A DNA stretch of 64,000 nucleotides, taken from the NCBI RefSeq assembly GCF_013364195.1, contig NZ_CP054918.1, forward strand, positions 4,515,001 to 4,579,000. The letters run 5' to 3'. Shown in pieces: positions 52,102 through 61,461 of the stretch (the stretch's first letter is position 1; every line of letters begins with the position of its first letter). The DNA is from Streptomyces sp. NA04227 (GTDB lineage Bacteria; Actinomycetota; Actinomycetes; Streptomycetales; Streptomycetaceae). The position numbers were made by a program, and so were the translations under genes. Under the pieces are notes generated by a model. That model had not been told where the DNA came from, ran no database searches, and was given only the letters and a program-made list of their open reading frames with translations.

Positions 52102-53361
52102 ATGAAGCACCGCATCGTCGTCCTCGGAGCCGGATACACCGGAGCCGTCGCCGCCGGCCGCCTCGCCAGGCGGCTGCACCGCGAGGACGTCACCCTCACC
52201 CTCGTCAACGCCGAACCCGACTTCGTCGAGCGCGTCCGGATGCACCAGCTCGCGGTCGGCCAGGAGCTCAGGCCCCGGCCGTTCAGCGAGATCCTGGCGG
52301 GTACGGGCGTGGAGCTGAAGCTCGCGAAGGTCAGCTCCGTGGACGTGGATCGCAAGACGGTCACGCTCACCGCCGTGAGGGGCTCCGAGCAGGCGGAATC
52401 GGGTGAGCCGGGTGAGCCGGGTGAGCCGGGTGAGCCCGAGGAGCTGGCGTACGACACTCTCGTCTACGCCCTCGGCAGCGGCTGGAACGACCAGGGTGTG
52501 CCCGGCACCGCCGAGTACGCCCACCAGCTCGCGAGCCGTCCCGGCGCGCTCCGCCTGCGGGAACGTCTGGCCGGGCTGGACGCCGCCGGGCGCGTGGTCG
52601 TGGTCGGTGGCGGGCTGACCGGTCTGGAGGCCGCGACCGAGATCGCCGAGGCCCGGCCGGACCTCGACGTCGCACTGGCCGCGCACGGCGCCCTCGGCGA
52701 CTGGCTCTCCGAGAAGGGCCGCGCCCACCTGCGGAAGGTGGTGGCCGAACTCGGCATCACGGTCCACGAGCACACCGCGGTCACCGCCGTGGAGGCGGAC
52801 GGCGTGACGACGGCCGACGGCTCGGCCATTCCCGCCGAGGTCACGGTCTGGACCGCCGGGTTCGCCGTCCACCCGATCGCCCGCGCCACCACGCTGGAGG
52901 TCACCGACCGTGGCCGGATCGTGGTCGACCCCACGATGCGTTCGGTCTCGCATCCGGACGTGTACGCCGTGGGCGACGCGGCCCTGGCGATGGGCCCGGG
53001 CGGCAAGCCCCTGCGGATGTCCTGCGCCTCGGGCGTACCGATGGCCTGGCAGGCCGCCGACGCCATCGCCGCCCGGCTCGCGGACACCAAGATCCCCCGG
53101 GTCTCCGTCCGTTACTTCCAGCAGTGCATCTCCCTCGGCCGCAAGGAGGGGCTGATCCAGTTCGTCACCGCCGACGACCGCGCGGTCGACAGGGCTCTGA
53201 CGGGGCGGGTGGCCGTCCTCTACAAGGAGTTGATCTGCAAGGGCGCGGCCTGGGGTGTGGCCAATCCGACGGCGGGGATTCCGTCCCGGCGCCGACGTGT
53301 CGTACGGCAGGACGCCGGGACCGGCAGCGGTAGCGAGGCACGGGTGCGGGCGACCGTCTGA
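52102..53361 (+). CDS. NDH-2-like FAD-dependent NAD(P)H oxidoreductase
   Basis: 419 aa. FAD motif VVLGAGYTGAVAAGRLARRL at residues 5-25, second nucleotide motif VVVGGGLTGLEAATEI (about 170) and FAD-contact VYAVGDAALAMG (about 290) place it with type II NADH dehydrogenases and related pyridine nucleotide oxidoreductases. It is probably a soluble or peripheral quinone or dye reductase. A four-fold Gly-Glu-Pro repeat (9-bp unit, 52405-52440) sits in a surface loop. Gene context (ECF41-like sigma immediately upstream) suggests it is the sigma's target. A terminator follows. Confidence 0.88.
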   Translation: MKHRIVVLGAGYTGAVAAGRLARRLHREDVTLTLVNAEPDFVERVRMHQLAVGQELRPRPFSEILAGTGVELKLAKVSSVDVDRKTVTLTAVRGSEQAESGEPGEPGEPGEPEELAYDTLVYALGSGWNDQGVPGTAEYAHQLASRPGALRLRERLAGLDAAGRVVVVGGGLTGLEAATEIAEARPDLDVALAAHGALGDWLSEKGRAHLRKVVAELGITVHEHTAVTAVEADGVTTADGSAIPAEVTVWTAGFAVHPIARATTLEVTDRGRIVVDPTMRSVSHPDVYAVGDAALAMGPGGKPLRMSCASGVPMAWQAADAIAARLADTKIPRVSVRYFQQCISLGRKEGLIQFVTADDRAVDRALTGRVAVLYKELICKGAAWGVANPTAGIPSRRRRVVRQDAGTGSGSEARVRATV

Positions 53362-53394
53362 CCTCGGCGCTCGGCGAACCGGCTGTTCCGGCGG

Positions 53395-53448
53395 CACGGA
53401 GCCGACGGACTCTCACGGAGCCGACGGACCCTCACGGGACCGTCGGCT
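53395..53448 (+). terminator. terminator with a 19-bp direct repeat
   Basis: AGCCGACGG (53419-53427) pairs with CCGTCGGCT (53440-53448). CACGGAGCCGACGGAC occurs twice (53395-53410, 53414-53429), so the hairpin's left arm is duplicated. It lies 35-90 bp after the flavoprotein stop. Confidence 0.65.
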
Positions 53449-53591
53449 TCGGCCGTCCAGCACCGTCGCGAGGCACGTCGACAGACACCGTCGACAGCAC
53501 GGGCGAATGAACCTCCGCGGACTTTCTGTTATCCGGTCCTGCCTGCGCGGTCTCCGAGTAGTGAGGGCACACCCGTAACGAAGGAGACCTC

Positions 53592-55010
53592 ATGACATCG
53601 CGCCGCCCCACCCGCGCAGTCGCAGAAGCCCCCGCCTCCTCCCGCCTCGCCGTACCGCCGACGCGCGGACGCGCCACCGTCTCCCTGCTCGCCGCCGCCG
53701 GGGTCGTGGCCCTGACGGCCGCCGCGTTCCCGGTCACGGCCTCGGCCGCCGACCCCGGTGAGGCCGCCGCGAAGGAGACCGACCGGCATGCCGTCGTTCT
53801 CGTCGACTTCCGCAACAAGAAGTTGGCGGACCCCGAGAAGGCCCACCAGGACGCGGCGCGGAACTTCTTCGGCCCCACCGACTCTCTCGCCACGTACTAC
53901 GCGGAGAACTCGGACGGCCGGATGTCGGTGGTCCCCGCCGAAGGGGACGGTGTCTTCGGCCCGTTCACCCTGGACATGGACGACTCGGCCGCCTGCGACA
54001 ACGACAAGATGGCCGAGCTGGCCCGTAAGGCGATAGCCGGGGTGGCCTTTGACCACGTCTCGATCGTGATGAACTCCGACCACTGCGAGGGGTGGTGGGG
54101 ACTGGCGAGCATGCCGGGCGAGAACAGCTGGTTCCACGAGGGCGCGGTCGCGGACAAGGCGGCGATCTTCCACGAGTTCGGCCACAACCTCGGGTTCGCG
54201 CACCAGGAGCGGCAGATCTGTACGCGGGGCAGCTTCACCCGGTGCCGCACCGACGAGTACAGCCAGCGCACCCCGATGGGCGGGGGCGGCGAGAAGAAGG
54301 GCCTGAGCGCCCCCGAACTGCTGTCCCGGAAGTGGCTGAGCAAGGCGCAGACGGCCACCCCGAAGTCCACCGGCACCGTCCGGCTCACTCCCGTGCACGC
54401 CGCGGGCAGCTCCGGGACCCGCGCGATCGACCTGCCGCTGGGCAAGAGCGGTGACCGGATCGTCGTGGAGTACCGCAACAAGGACGCCGCCACGCCGGAC
54501 GTCGACACCCCGCGCGGCGTGAACGTCTACCGGGTGCCCAAGGGCGAGTACAACAAGGCGGTCCTGATCGGCGACCGTGCGCGGGCCGGCAAGAGCGACA
54601 CGGCCTCGCTGCCCGTGGGCAAGACCCTCTCCGACTCCGCGTCCAGGATCTCCGTCCAGGTGCGCAAGGCCACTGCCGGAGGGGCCGAGGTACGGGTCCA
54701 GCTCGGCGGCAAGGCGCCCGCGAAGGACGCCGCCGCTCCGGCCGCCCCGTCGACGAAGCCGGAGAACCCCGCCGGTGAGCACGGAAAGGGCGGTCCGGGC
54801 GAGGACGACCGTTCCGCGATCGGCGACGTGCCTTCCCCGGCCGCGGCTCCGGCCGCGCAGGGCCAGCGCGAGAGCGGGGACGGCGACGGCGACCTCGCCT
54901 CCACCGGCGCCCAGGTCACCGGCGCGGCCGTCCTCGGCACCGGTCTGCTCCTCGCCGGAGCCCTGCTGATGCGCCGCCGCCGCACCGCCGCCGCGCACCG
55001 CAGGCACTGA
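53592..55010 (+). CDS. secreted, sortase-anchored zinc metalloprotease (metzincin)
   Basis: 472 aa. N-terminal signal peptide with a hydrophobic stretch (TVSLLAAAGVVALTAAAFPV) ending near ASA-AD (about residue 53). The catalytic motif HEFGHNLGFAH (HExxHxxGxxH, about 194) defines a metzincin of the gametolysin/M11-like sort. A Pro/Ala-rich stalk leads to a C-terminal LASTG cell-wall sorting signal, hydrophobic helix and Arg-rich tail, matching actinomycete class E sortase (LAxTG) substrates. The mature enzyme should be covalently displayed on the peptidoglycan. Start fixed by GAAGGAG upstream; strong terminator follows. No obvious partner gene. Confidence 0.9.
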   Translation: MTSRRPTRAVAEAPASSRLAVPPTRGRATVSLLAAAGVVALTAAAFPVTASAADPGEAAAKETDRHAVVLVDFRNKKLADPEKAHQDAARNFFGPTDSLATYYAENSDGRMSVVPAEGDGVFGPFTLDMDDSAACDNDKMAELARKAIAGVAFDHVSIVMNSDHCEGWWGLASMPGENSWFHEGAVADKAAIFHEFGHNLGFAHQERQICTRGSFTRCRTDEYSQRTPMGGGGEKKGLSAPELLSRKWLSKAQTATPKSTGTVRLTPVHAAGSSGTRAIDLPLGKSGDRIVVEYRNKDAATPDVDTPRGVNVYRVPKGEYNKAVLIGDRARAGKSDTASLPVGKTLSDSASRISVQVRKATAGGAEVRVQLGGKAPAKDAAAPAAPSTKPENPAGEHGKGGPGEDDRSAIGDVPSPAAAPAAQGQRESGDGDGDLASTGAQVTGAAVLGTGLLLAGALLMRRRRTAAAHRRH

Positions 55011-55057
55011 GACCCGCCCGGTGCGGGCACCCCCCCTCTCCCGCATCGGGCCGGAAG

Positions 55058-55107
55058 GCGCCGAGGGCCGGTACTCCGCCGCACGGAGCAACACCGGCCC
55101 TCGGCGC
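55058..55107. terminator. bidirectional terminator between protease and dehydratase genes
   Basis: GCGCCGAGGGCCGGT (55058-55072) is perfectly complementary to ACCGGCCCTCGGCGC (55093-55107). The 20-nt loop holds a second small stem (CTCCG/CGGAG). Fifty bases after the protease stop. The following 190 bp to 55296 contain AGTTGG-CAT-CCAACT (55161-55175) and no gene. Confidence 0.85.
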
Positions 55108-55296
55108 GCACCGACGCCTTCGTAAAGCAATAACTGGTCAACGGGTAGCCGATGCAGGCGAGTTGGCATCCAACTGGGGCGGGGGTGTTCTCGCCTTAAG
55201 TGAATCGACCCCAGATCTCCATGAGTTGACCTCTAGCCAGGACGAATTGCCTTCCCGGCAGGGTGAGTTACAGGGCGAGTTGGAGAACTCGGCGCC

Positions 55297-56325
55297 CTAC
55301 CGCGCCTCCCAGTCCGTGTTCGCCCCGCACACCACCAGGCACGGAAGTTCGCCGGGCACATGGCCCGCGAGCCAGGCGGCGAAGGGGAGGGCGGCGGCCG
55401 GTTCGGCGGCGATACGGAACTCCTCCCAGAGGCGGTCGCGGGCGGCGAGGATCTGCTTGTCGTCGACGAGGGTGAGCAGGGGAGAGCGGGCCGCGAGAAT
55501 CGCGTACGGGAGGTCGCCGATCCGGCTGGCGCCCAGTGCGGAGGCGGCGGCCGAGCCCGTGTCGACGGGCGAATCGACGGGATGTCCGGCGGCCAGGGCG
55601 TCGTGCAGCGAACGGCAGCCCTCGGGTTCGACGACCACCGTGCGGCGGCCCCCGGCCGCGAGCGCGGTGCCCGCTGCCAGCCCGCCCCCGCCCGCGGCGA
55701 CGGCCACCGTGTCGACCTCCGGCCGGTCCGCCACGATCTCGGCCATCAGCGTGCCCTGGCCCGCCACCACCTGCGGCTCGTCGTACGGGTGCACGAAGCG
55801 GTGCCCCGGCCGTGCGGCGAACTCCTGCGCCGGTACGGCCGCTTCGGCGAAGTGACCGCCCCGACGTTCCAGCCGCGCGCCCATGGACTCGATACGGCGT
55901 GCCTTGCCCGACGGGGTGCTGGTGGGCACGAAAACGGTGGCCGCCATCCCGAGTCGCGCGGCGGCGGTGGCCACCGCGAGACCGTGATTACCGCCCGACG
56001 CGGTCACGATGTGCTCGTCCCGGCCCCCGGAGAGCAGCGCGTTCAGCGCGCCGCGCAGCTTGAACGAGCCGCTGAGCTGAAGGTGCTCCAGCTTCAACAG
56101 CGCACGGCGCCCGTCGACTTCGACCTCCAGGAGCGGGGTGCGCCGCGCGTACGGCCGGATGCGGTCGGCGGCGCGGACGACGTCGGCGGGGGTCACATCC
56201 GTGAGGTCCGCGGGGGTGACGTCCATGAGGTCCGTGGAGCTGGGGAGGGAGTCGTGGCCGGGGCCCGTGCCGGGGACGGGGACGGGGGCGGTACCAGGGC
56301 GGGGAGCAGAGCTCGAAGCGGTCAT
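55297..56325 (-). CDS. PLP-dependent threonine/serine dehydratase-like enzyme (fold type II)
   Basis: 342 aa from the ATG at 56325; an ATG at 56334 is an alternative. The PLP lysine lies in SGSFKLRGALNAL (about residue 85), substrate loop TASGGNHG, and the phosphate-binding glycine loop AGGGGLAAG (about 230). Its compact length without an ACT-like regulatory domain suggests a catabolic-type threonine/serine ammonia-lyase or a racemase-like relative. It is divergent from a LysR regulator with under 100 bp between starts. The first ~35 residues are Pro/Gly-rich, partly repetitive (DVTPADLTDVTPADVV). A decayed copy of its 3' end is at 50656-50763. Confidence 0.88.
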   Translation of the reverse strand: MTASSSAPRPGTAPVPVPGTGPGHDSLPSSTDLMDVTPADLTDVTPADVVRAADRIRPYARRTPLLEVEVDGRRALLKLEHLQLSGSFKLRGALNALLSGGRDEHIVTASGGNHGLAVATAAARLGMAATVFVPTSTPSGKARRIESMGARLERRGGHFAEAAVPAQEFAARPGHRFVHPYDEPQVVAGQGTLMAEIVADRPEVDTVAVAAGGGGLAAGTALAAGGRRTVVVEPEGCRSLHDALAAGHPVDSPVDTGSAAASALGASRIGDLPYAILAARSPLLTLVDDKQILAARDRLWEEFRIAAEPAAALPFAAWLAGHVPGELPCLVVCGANTDWEAR

Positions 56326-56334
56326 GCGCTCCAT

Positions 56335-56420
56335 GCTTCGCCTGCAGCTCCCTTCAGCACAAGTAATGATTCTTTGCCTGCCATCAAGTTTGCTAACCAC
56401 CTGTCTCCTACGATGGTGGT
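56335..56420. promoter_or_regulatory. LysR/dehydratase divergent promoter region
   Basis: 86 bp between divergent starts, AT-enriched. ACCAC (near 56396) and GGTGGT (near 56414) form an inverted repeat close to the LysR start, and T-N11-A type sites are possible. Typical layout for a LysR protein regulating the divergent enzyme gene. Confidence 0.4.
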
Positions 56421-57431
56421 GTGAACGCCGAGCTTCCTGTCCCGTCCGCTGGTGCTGGTGCTGGTGCTGGTGCTGGTGCTGGTGCCGTCCGGCTGGATGC
56501 GAATCGCGTCCGGGTGCTTGTGGAGGTGGCGCACGCCGGGTCGATCGCGCAGGCCGCTCGCGCGCTGGCGTTCACGCCCTCGGCGCTGTCCCAGCAGCTG
56601 TCGAAGCTGGAGAAGGAGGTCGGCACCCAGCTCCTGGACCGCGGTGCGTCCGGCGTCACGCTCACCCCGGCCGGGGCAGTGCTCGTGGCCCATGGCGAAC
56701 GGGTGCTCGGCGAGCTGCGGGACGCCTGGAACGCGGTACGGGAGGTCGCGGGCGCGGGACCGCAGCGCCTGTCCCTCGGCGCCTTCGCCACCGCCGCCAA
56801 GGAACTGGTACCCGGCGCCCTGCGCGCCCTCCAACGACGCCACCCCCAGGCCGAGTTGACCCTCGTCGACATCGAACCCCCGGACGGCTACGGCCTGGTG
56901 TCCTCCGGCGAACTGGACCTCCTGGTCACCCACCGCTACCCGGGCCTGCCCGCCGTACCCCACCCGGGCCTGGAACGGCGCCCGTTGCTCCAGGACCCGT
57001 TGAACCTGGTCCTGCCGGAAGGACACCCGCTGGGCGCCCGCGCCCTCTCGCGCCAGGGAATCGCGCTGAGCGCACTGGCGGCGGATACCTGGATCGCGGG
57101 CGCCGAGGGCGTACCCAACCGGTCGCTCCTGAACCGGCTGGCACGGGACGCGAACCTCGAACTCCACGTGGCCTACGAGTCCGCCGACTACCACGTGATC
57201 TCGGCGCTGGTCGCCGCAGGCCTCGGCGTCGCCCTCGTCCCCGCCACGGCACTCGGCCGCACCCCGCCCTCCGGCCTCGTCGTGGGGAGCCTGCGCGGCC
57301 TGCGCCCCGCCCGCGAGATCAGCGTGCTGCACCGCAGGACACCTTCGGTGCTCACCCGTGAGTTCGTCGGGCTCCTCGAGGAGGCAGCGGGGGAGGCGGC
57401 CGGGGCGCAAGTCCCGCGTGCGGCCCCGTAG
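56421..57431 (+). CDS. LysR family transcriptional regulator
   Basis: 336 aa from a GTG at 56421. The winged HTH (VRVLVEVAHAGSIAQAARALAFTPSALSQQLSKLEKEVGTQLLDR) starts near residue 30, then the two-subdomain effector-binding region (LSLGAFATAAKELVPGALRAL; GLVSSGELDLLVTHRYPG). A 6-bp DNA repeat (GCTGGT, 56450-56485) gives an Ala-Gly run before the HTH that is not part of the family fold. The likely target is the divergent dehydratase gene. Confidence 0.92.
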   Translation: MNAELPVPSAGAGAGAGAGAGAVRLDANRVRVLVEVAHAGSIAQAARALAFTPSALSQQLSKLEKEVGTQLLDRGASGVTLTPAGAVLVAHGERVLGELRDAWNAVREVAGAGPQRLSLGAFATAAKELVPGALRALQRRHPQAELTLVDIEPPDGYGLVSSGELDLLVTHRYPGLPAVPHPGLERRPLLQDPLNLVLPEGHPLGARALSRQGIALSALAADTWIAGAEGVPNRSLLNRLARDANLELHVAYESADYHVISALVAAGLGVALVPATALGRTPPSGLVVGSLRGLRPAREISVLHRRTPSVLTREFVGLLEEAAGEAAGAQVPRAAP

Positions 57432-57579
57432 TTCCGGCGCGCGGAGGCTTGACGGCACTCGCCGACAGCGGCACGCCGTGGCCCTGCGCCGTGGCGGCCC
57501 CACGCCCCGGCCGCCGGGACAGTGGGGCCGACCCCCGCCAGGACCGTGGGCCGACTCCCGCGACCGGGTTCGCAGCGGC

Positions 57580-58134
57580 TCAGCGCACCGGACGGTACGT
57601 CGCGATGATCACTCCGCTGCTCGTCGGCTTGGCGCTCACCAGCTCCAGCTTCTTCAGCGCGGCATCGTCGGCGAACAGCTTCTTGCGGCCCTCCCCGGCC
57701 ACCACCGGGTGGATCAGCAGCACCAGCTCGTCCAGCAGGTCCTGCTCCAGGAGCGAGCGCACCAGCGTCGGACTGCCCGCGACGGTGATGTCCTTGCCCT
57801 CGCCCGCCTTGAGTTCGCCGACCGCGGCCTTCAGATCGCCCTTGACCAGCGTGCTGTTCGACCAGTCGTCGACGCTGTCCAGGGTGGAGGAGACGACGTA
57901 CTTGGGCGATTCGTTGATCCACTTCGCGAATCCGGCGTCCTCGCCGCTGGTGACCGTCGGCCAGTACCCGGCCCACTCGGTGAACGTCTTCGCGCCCAGC
58001 AGGATCGTGTCGGCCGTCTCCAGCGTCTCGGCCAGTGCCGCCCCCATTTCCTCGTCGAAGGCGAACTGCCACTCGTTCGGCGACTGGGCGACACCGTCGA
58101 GTGAGACGAACAGACCCGAGACAACCTTGCGCAT
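57580..58134 (-). CDS. dihydrofolate reductase/RibD-like protein
   Basis: 184 aa. MRKVVSGLFVSLDGVAQ opens the fold; NADPH-binding-like segments include TILLGAKTFTEW, VAGSPTLVRSLLEQ and VVAGEGRKKLF. This is the short DHFR-like RibD C-terminal family, common in Streptomyces, whose reaction is mostly undefined. Start at ATG 58134. It lies downstream of the AraC gene on the same strand, 80 bp apart. Confidence 0.88.
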   Translation of the reverse strand: MRKVVSGLFVSLDGVAQSPNEWQFAFDEEMGAALAETLETADTILLGAKTFTEWAGYWPTVTSGEDAGFAKWINESPKYVVSSTLDSVDDWSNSTLVKGDLKAAVGELKAGEGKDITVAGSPTLVRSLLEQDLLDELVLLIHPVVAGEGRKKLFADDAALKKLELVSAKPTSSGVIIATYRPVR

Positions 58135-58214
58135 GATTCCTCCACAACGATTCCGGGGGTCCTGTCCTCGCCCCGGCCGGGGCTCGCCGACCCCGTCGGC
58201 TTACGTCGGAAACA

Positions 58215-58952
58215 TTAGGCAGGGGCCAGGGGCCCGGTCTTGTACAGAAGCGACAGCGGTTCCGTGGCGTCCGGTGCGCTCAGCTGGGTCGCGGTCCTCC
58301 CCACGTACCGCTTCAACGACCGTGCCAGGTGCGGCTGGTCGAAGTACCCGAGCCGGTGCACGACCTCCTGGGCGGGCACCCGCTCCTGGACCAGTACCGC
58401 CGCCTGTCGGGCGCGGTGGATCTGCCGGATGGCGCCCTGGGTCAGGCCGGTGGCGGCGACGAAGCGTCGTTGCAGGGTGCGGTCGGAGACGTCCGGGCGG
58501 CCCGTGCCGCCGAGCACGGCGGGCACGACCGGGTCCAGGTCCACGATGCCCTCGCGCACCATCCGCCGTACGAACGCCTCGGCGTTGTCGTAGTCGGGAA
58601 CGTGCCAGGCGGACCCCTTCAGCCACAGCGAACGTCGCGTCACGTCGGGTATCGCCGCGTTGCCGCCCACCAGCCCGCTGACCGGGATGTGCGGCATTGA
58701 CGTGCCCAGCGCGAAACTGATGCCGAAGAAGACGGTGTCCCCGGGGACCGGGGCGTGGGTCGCCTTCGCCTCCGGACCCAGCACGGCCGCCTGCATGTGA
58801 CCCTGGTGCTCCCAGAACACCAGCTCCCAGTGCGAGGTCGCGACCGACATCATCCGGCCGACGTCGCCGCTGCGGCTGCGCCACACCCGCTCGATGTACG
58901 GCAGCTCCGACGGCCGGCTCTCGATCTCCAAGCCCACCAGGTCCCCCTCCAC
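58215..58952 (-). CDS. AraC family transcriptional regulator
   Basis: About 245 aa from a GTG at 58952; a GTG at 58958 is also possible. The C-terminal HTH pair includes SDRTLQRRFVAATGLTQGAIRQIHRARQAAVLVQE and EVVHRLGYFDQPHLARSLKRYVG. The N-terminal domain (ELPYIERVWRSRSGD) resembles the sensory part of short AraC proteins. Divergent from the S9 peptidase at 59058 with 105 bp between starts, and upstream of the DHFR-like gene; it may regulate either. Confidence 0.88.
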   Translation of the reverse strand: MEGDLVGLEIESRPSELPYIERVWRSRSGDVGRMMSVATSHWELVFWEHQGHMQAAVLGPEAKATHAPVPGDTVFFGISFALGTSMPHIPVSGLVGGNAAIPDVTRRSLWLKGSAWHVPDYDNAEAFVRRMVREGIVDLDPVVPAVLGGTGRPDVSDRTLQRRFVAATGLTQGAIRQIHRARQAAVLVQERVPAQEVVHRLGYFDQPHLARSLKRYVGRTATQLSAPDATEPLSLLYKTGPLAPA

Positions 58953-59057
58953 TGCCACTCCGGCCCGCCCCGGGCTGTCAGTCTGCCAGGCCGTCGGGGA
59001 CGGGGCCCGCGCGGATCCGGGGAGTGCTCCCGGACCCCGAATGGCACGCTGGTGTTC

Positions 59058-61373
59058 ATGCCGACTCTTGATCACGTGCCTCCGGTGCCCCGCCAGCTCG
59101 CCCGAACTCGGCGCTTCGGTCTGGGTGTTCCCGGGGGCTTCACGGTGTCGCCGGACGGCGGAACGGTCTACTTCCTGCGTACGCGCGCGGGTGACGATCC
59201 CGCCTCGGGGCTGTGGTCCTTCGACCGCGTGACGGGTGAGGAACGGCTGCTGGTGGACCCGTTGTCGCTGCTCGCGGACGCGGAGGAGCAACTCTCCGAC
59301 GAGGAGCGGGTGTTGCGTGAGCGGGCGCGGCAGATGTCGTCGGGCATCGTGTCGTACGCGACCGACCGCGACTGCTCCCTGGTCGTCTTCGCGCTGTCCG
59401 GCAGGCTGTGGACGTACCGTCCCGCCGACGGACGGCCCCCACAGGAACTCCCCACCCGGCGACCGGTGTTGGACCCGCGCCCGGACCCCACGGGTGCGCG
59501 GATCGCCTACGTCTCCGGGGGCGCCCTGCGGGTGATCGAGGCCGAGGGTACGCGGGACCGTGCCGTGGCCGAACCGGACGGGCCCGAGGTGATGCTCGGG
59601 CTGCCGGAGCACGTGGCCGCCGAGTCCATGGACCGGCACCGTGGCCACTGGTGGTCCCCGGACGGGTCGCACCTCCTCTATGCCCGCGTGGACACCGCCC
59701 CTGTCCAGCGCTGGTATGTCGCCGACCCCGCGGACCCCGCCCGCCCACCGGTCTCGTTCCCGTACCCGGCGGCGGGCACCGCCAACGCGGACGTGACCCT
59801 GTGGATCGCGAGCGCCGAACCGCAGCAGGGCACCGGACTTCCGCCGACACCGCTCACGCCGCCTTCGGCACCTGCTCGGCGCCAAGTGGATTGGGACACC
59901 GCGGAGTTCGAGTACCTGACCGCCGCGGGCTGGGACGTCAACGGGCCCTACGCGGCCGTGCAGTCGCGCAGCCAGCGGCACCTGCGCCTGCTCGGCATCG
60001 ATGCGCGGACCGGGGCCACCCGGACCCTCGCCGAACAGCACGACGACGCATGGATCCAGCTTGTTCCCGGTCTTCCGGCACGCACCGCCTCCGGCCGCGT
60101 GGTCACGGCGTACGACAGTCATGGCAGTCATGGCAGTCATGGCAGCCATGACGGCTCCGTAGGCAACGGCGGCGGCAACGCCGAAGCCTCTGCCTACGGC
60201 ACCCGCTTCCTCGCCGTCGACGGCCACCCCGTCACGCCGCCCGGGCTGCAACTCGCCGAAGTTCTGGGCGTGGACGGGGAGCAGGTCCTGTTCACGGCCT
60301 CGTACGAGCCGACCGAGATGCACCTGTGGACGTACGAACCGGGCGCGGGTGTACGTCAGTTGAGCCCGGACGCCGAACCCGGAGTGCACACCGGCAGCCT
60401 TCGCGCGGGCACGTTGGTTCTCACCAGCCGTACACCCAACCGCTCCGGCGCCGTGACCACGGTCAGCACCCTCAGGCCCGCCTCCGCCACGGGTGTCACC
60501 GCCGCGACCGCCCCCTCGGTCACCGCTCCCTCGGTCACCGCCCCCTCGGTCATCGCCTCACGGGCCGAACTCCCGCTCCTCCAGCCGAGGATGGAGCTGC
60601 TGAAGCTCGGCCCGAAGGCGTTGCGCGGTCACCTCTTCCTGCCGTCCTGGCACCGGCCCGGTGACGCCCCGTTGCCCGTGCTGATGGACCCGTACGGAGG
60701 CCCGGCGCTGTGCAAGGTCCGGGCGGAGCAGGCCTGGTGGACGTATGTCTCGCAGTGGTTCGCGGACCACGGGTTCGCGGTGCTCGCCGTGGACGGGCGC
60801 GGTACGCCGGGCCGTGGTCCGGGCTGGGAGCGTGCCGTTCACCTGGACATCGCGACACCGGTCCTCGACGACCAGGTGGAGGCGCTCGCCGAGGCGGCCC
60901 GGCTGCGGCCGGAACTCGACACCGGGCGCGTCGGTATCCGTGGCTGGTCGTTCGGCGGCTATCTGGCGGCGCTTGCCGTACTGCGCCGTCCCGACGTGTT
61001 CCACGCCGCTGTCGCGGGCGCCCCGGTCACCGACCAGCGCTTGTACGACACGCACTGGCGCGAGCGGCACCTCGGCCACCCCGACGAGCACCCGGAGGCG
61101 TACGACCACTGCTCGCCGGTGCACGACGCCGCCCGGCTCACCCGGCCGCTGCTGCTGGTCCACGGACTGGCCGACGACAACGTCTTCGCCGCCCACACCC
61201 TCCGCCTCTCGGCCGCCCTGCTCGCCGCGGGCCGCCCGCACGAGGTCCTGCCCCTGCCCCGTACCACCCACCTGCCCACCGACGAACGCATCGCCGAGAA
61301 CCTCCTCACCCATCAACTCGACTTCCTGCGGAGGAGTTTGGGCGTCGAGCGGAGGTTGGGCGCAGAGGGGTAG
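59058..61373 (+). CDS. S9 family prolyl oligopeptidase (dipeptidyl-peptidase IV-like)
   Basis: 771 aa from the ATG at 59058. The N-terminal two thirds form a beta-propeller (FTVSPDGGTVYFLRTR, RGHWWSPDGSHLLYARVD). The C-terminal alpha/beta-hydrolase domain has nucleophile GWSFGGY, catalytic Asp in VHGLADDNV and His in RTTHLPT. No signal peptide, so probably cytoplasmic cleavage of short proline-containing peptides. Two in-frame repeat tracts occur: a Ser-His-Gly run (60117-60152, propeller loop) and a VTAPS run (60505-60550) before the hydrolase domain. Confidence 0.92.
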   Translation: MPTLDHVPPVPRQLARTRRFGLGVPGGFTVSPDGGTVYFLRTRAGDDPASGLWSFDRVTGEERLLVDPLSLLADAEEQLSDEERVLRERARQMSSGIVSYATDRDCSLVVFALSGRLWTYRPADGRPPQELPTRRPVLDPRPDPTGARIAYVSGGALRVIEAEGTRDRAVAEPDGPEVMLGLPEHVAAESMDRHRGHWWSPDGSHLLYARVDTAPVQRWYVADPADPARPPVSFPYPAAGTANADVTLWIASAEPQQGTGLPPTPLTPPSAPARRQVDWDTAEFEYLTAAGWDVNGPYAAVQSRSQRHLRLLGIDARTGATRTLAEQHDDAWIQLVPGLPARTASGRVVTAYDSHGSHGSHGSHDGSVGNGGGNAEASAYGTRFLAVDGHPVTPPGLQLAEVLGVDGEQVLFTASYEPTEMHLWTYEPGAGVRQLSPDAEPGVHTGSLRAGTLVLTSRTPNRSGAVTTVSTLRPASATGVTAATAPSVTAPSVTAPSVIASRAELPLLQPRMELLKLGPKALRGHLFLPSWHRPGDAPLPVLMDPYGGPALCKVRAEQAWWTYVSQWFADHGFAVLAVDGRGTPGRGPGWERAVHLDIATPVLDDQVEALAEAARLRPELDTGRVGIRGWSFGGYLAALAVLRRPDVFHAAVAGAPVTDQRLYDTHWRERHLGHPDEHPEAYDHCSPVHDAARLTRPLLLVHGLADDNVFAAHTLRLSAALLAAGRPHEVLPLPRTTHLPTDERIAENLLTHQLDFLRRSLGVERRLGAEG

Positions 61374-61461
61374 AGGTGGGCGTCGGCCCGTCCACCCGTC
61401 GGCCCGACGGGTGGACCGGTGGACGGCAGGGGCCTTCTCCGCACGCCCCCGGTACGCCCCC

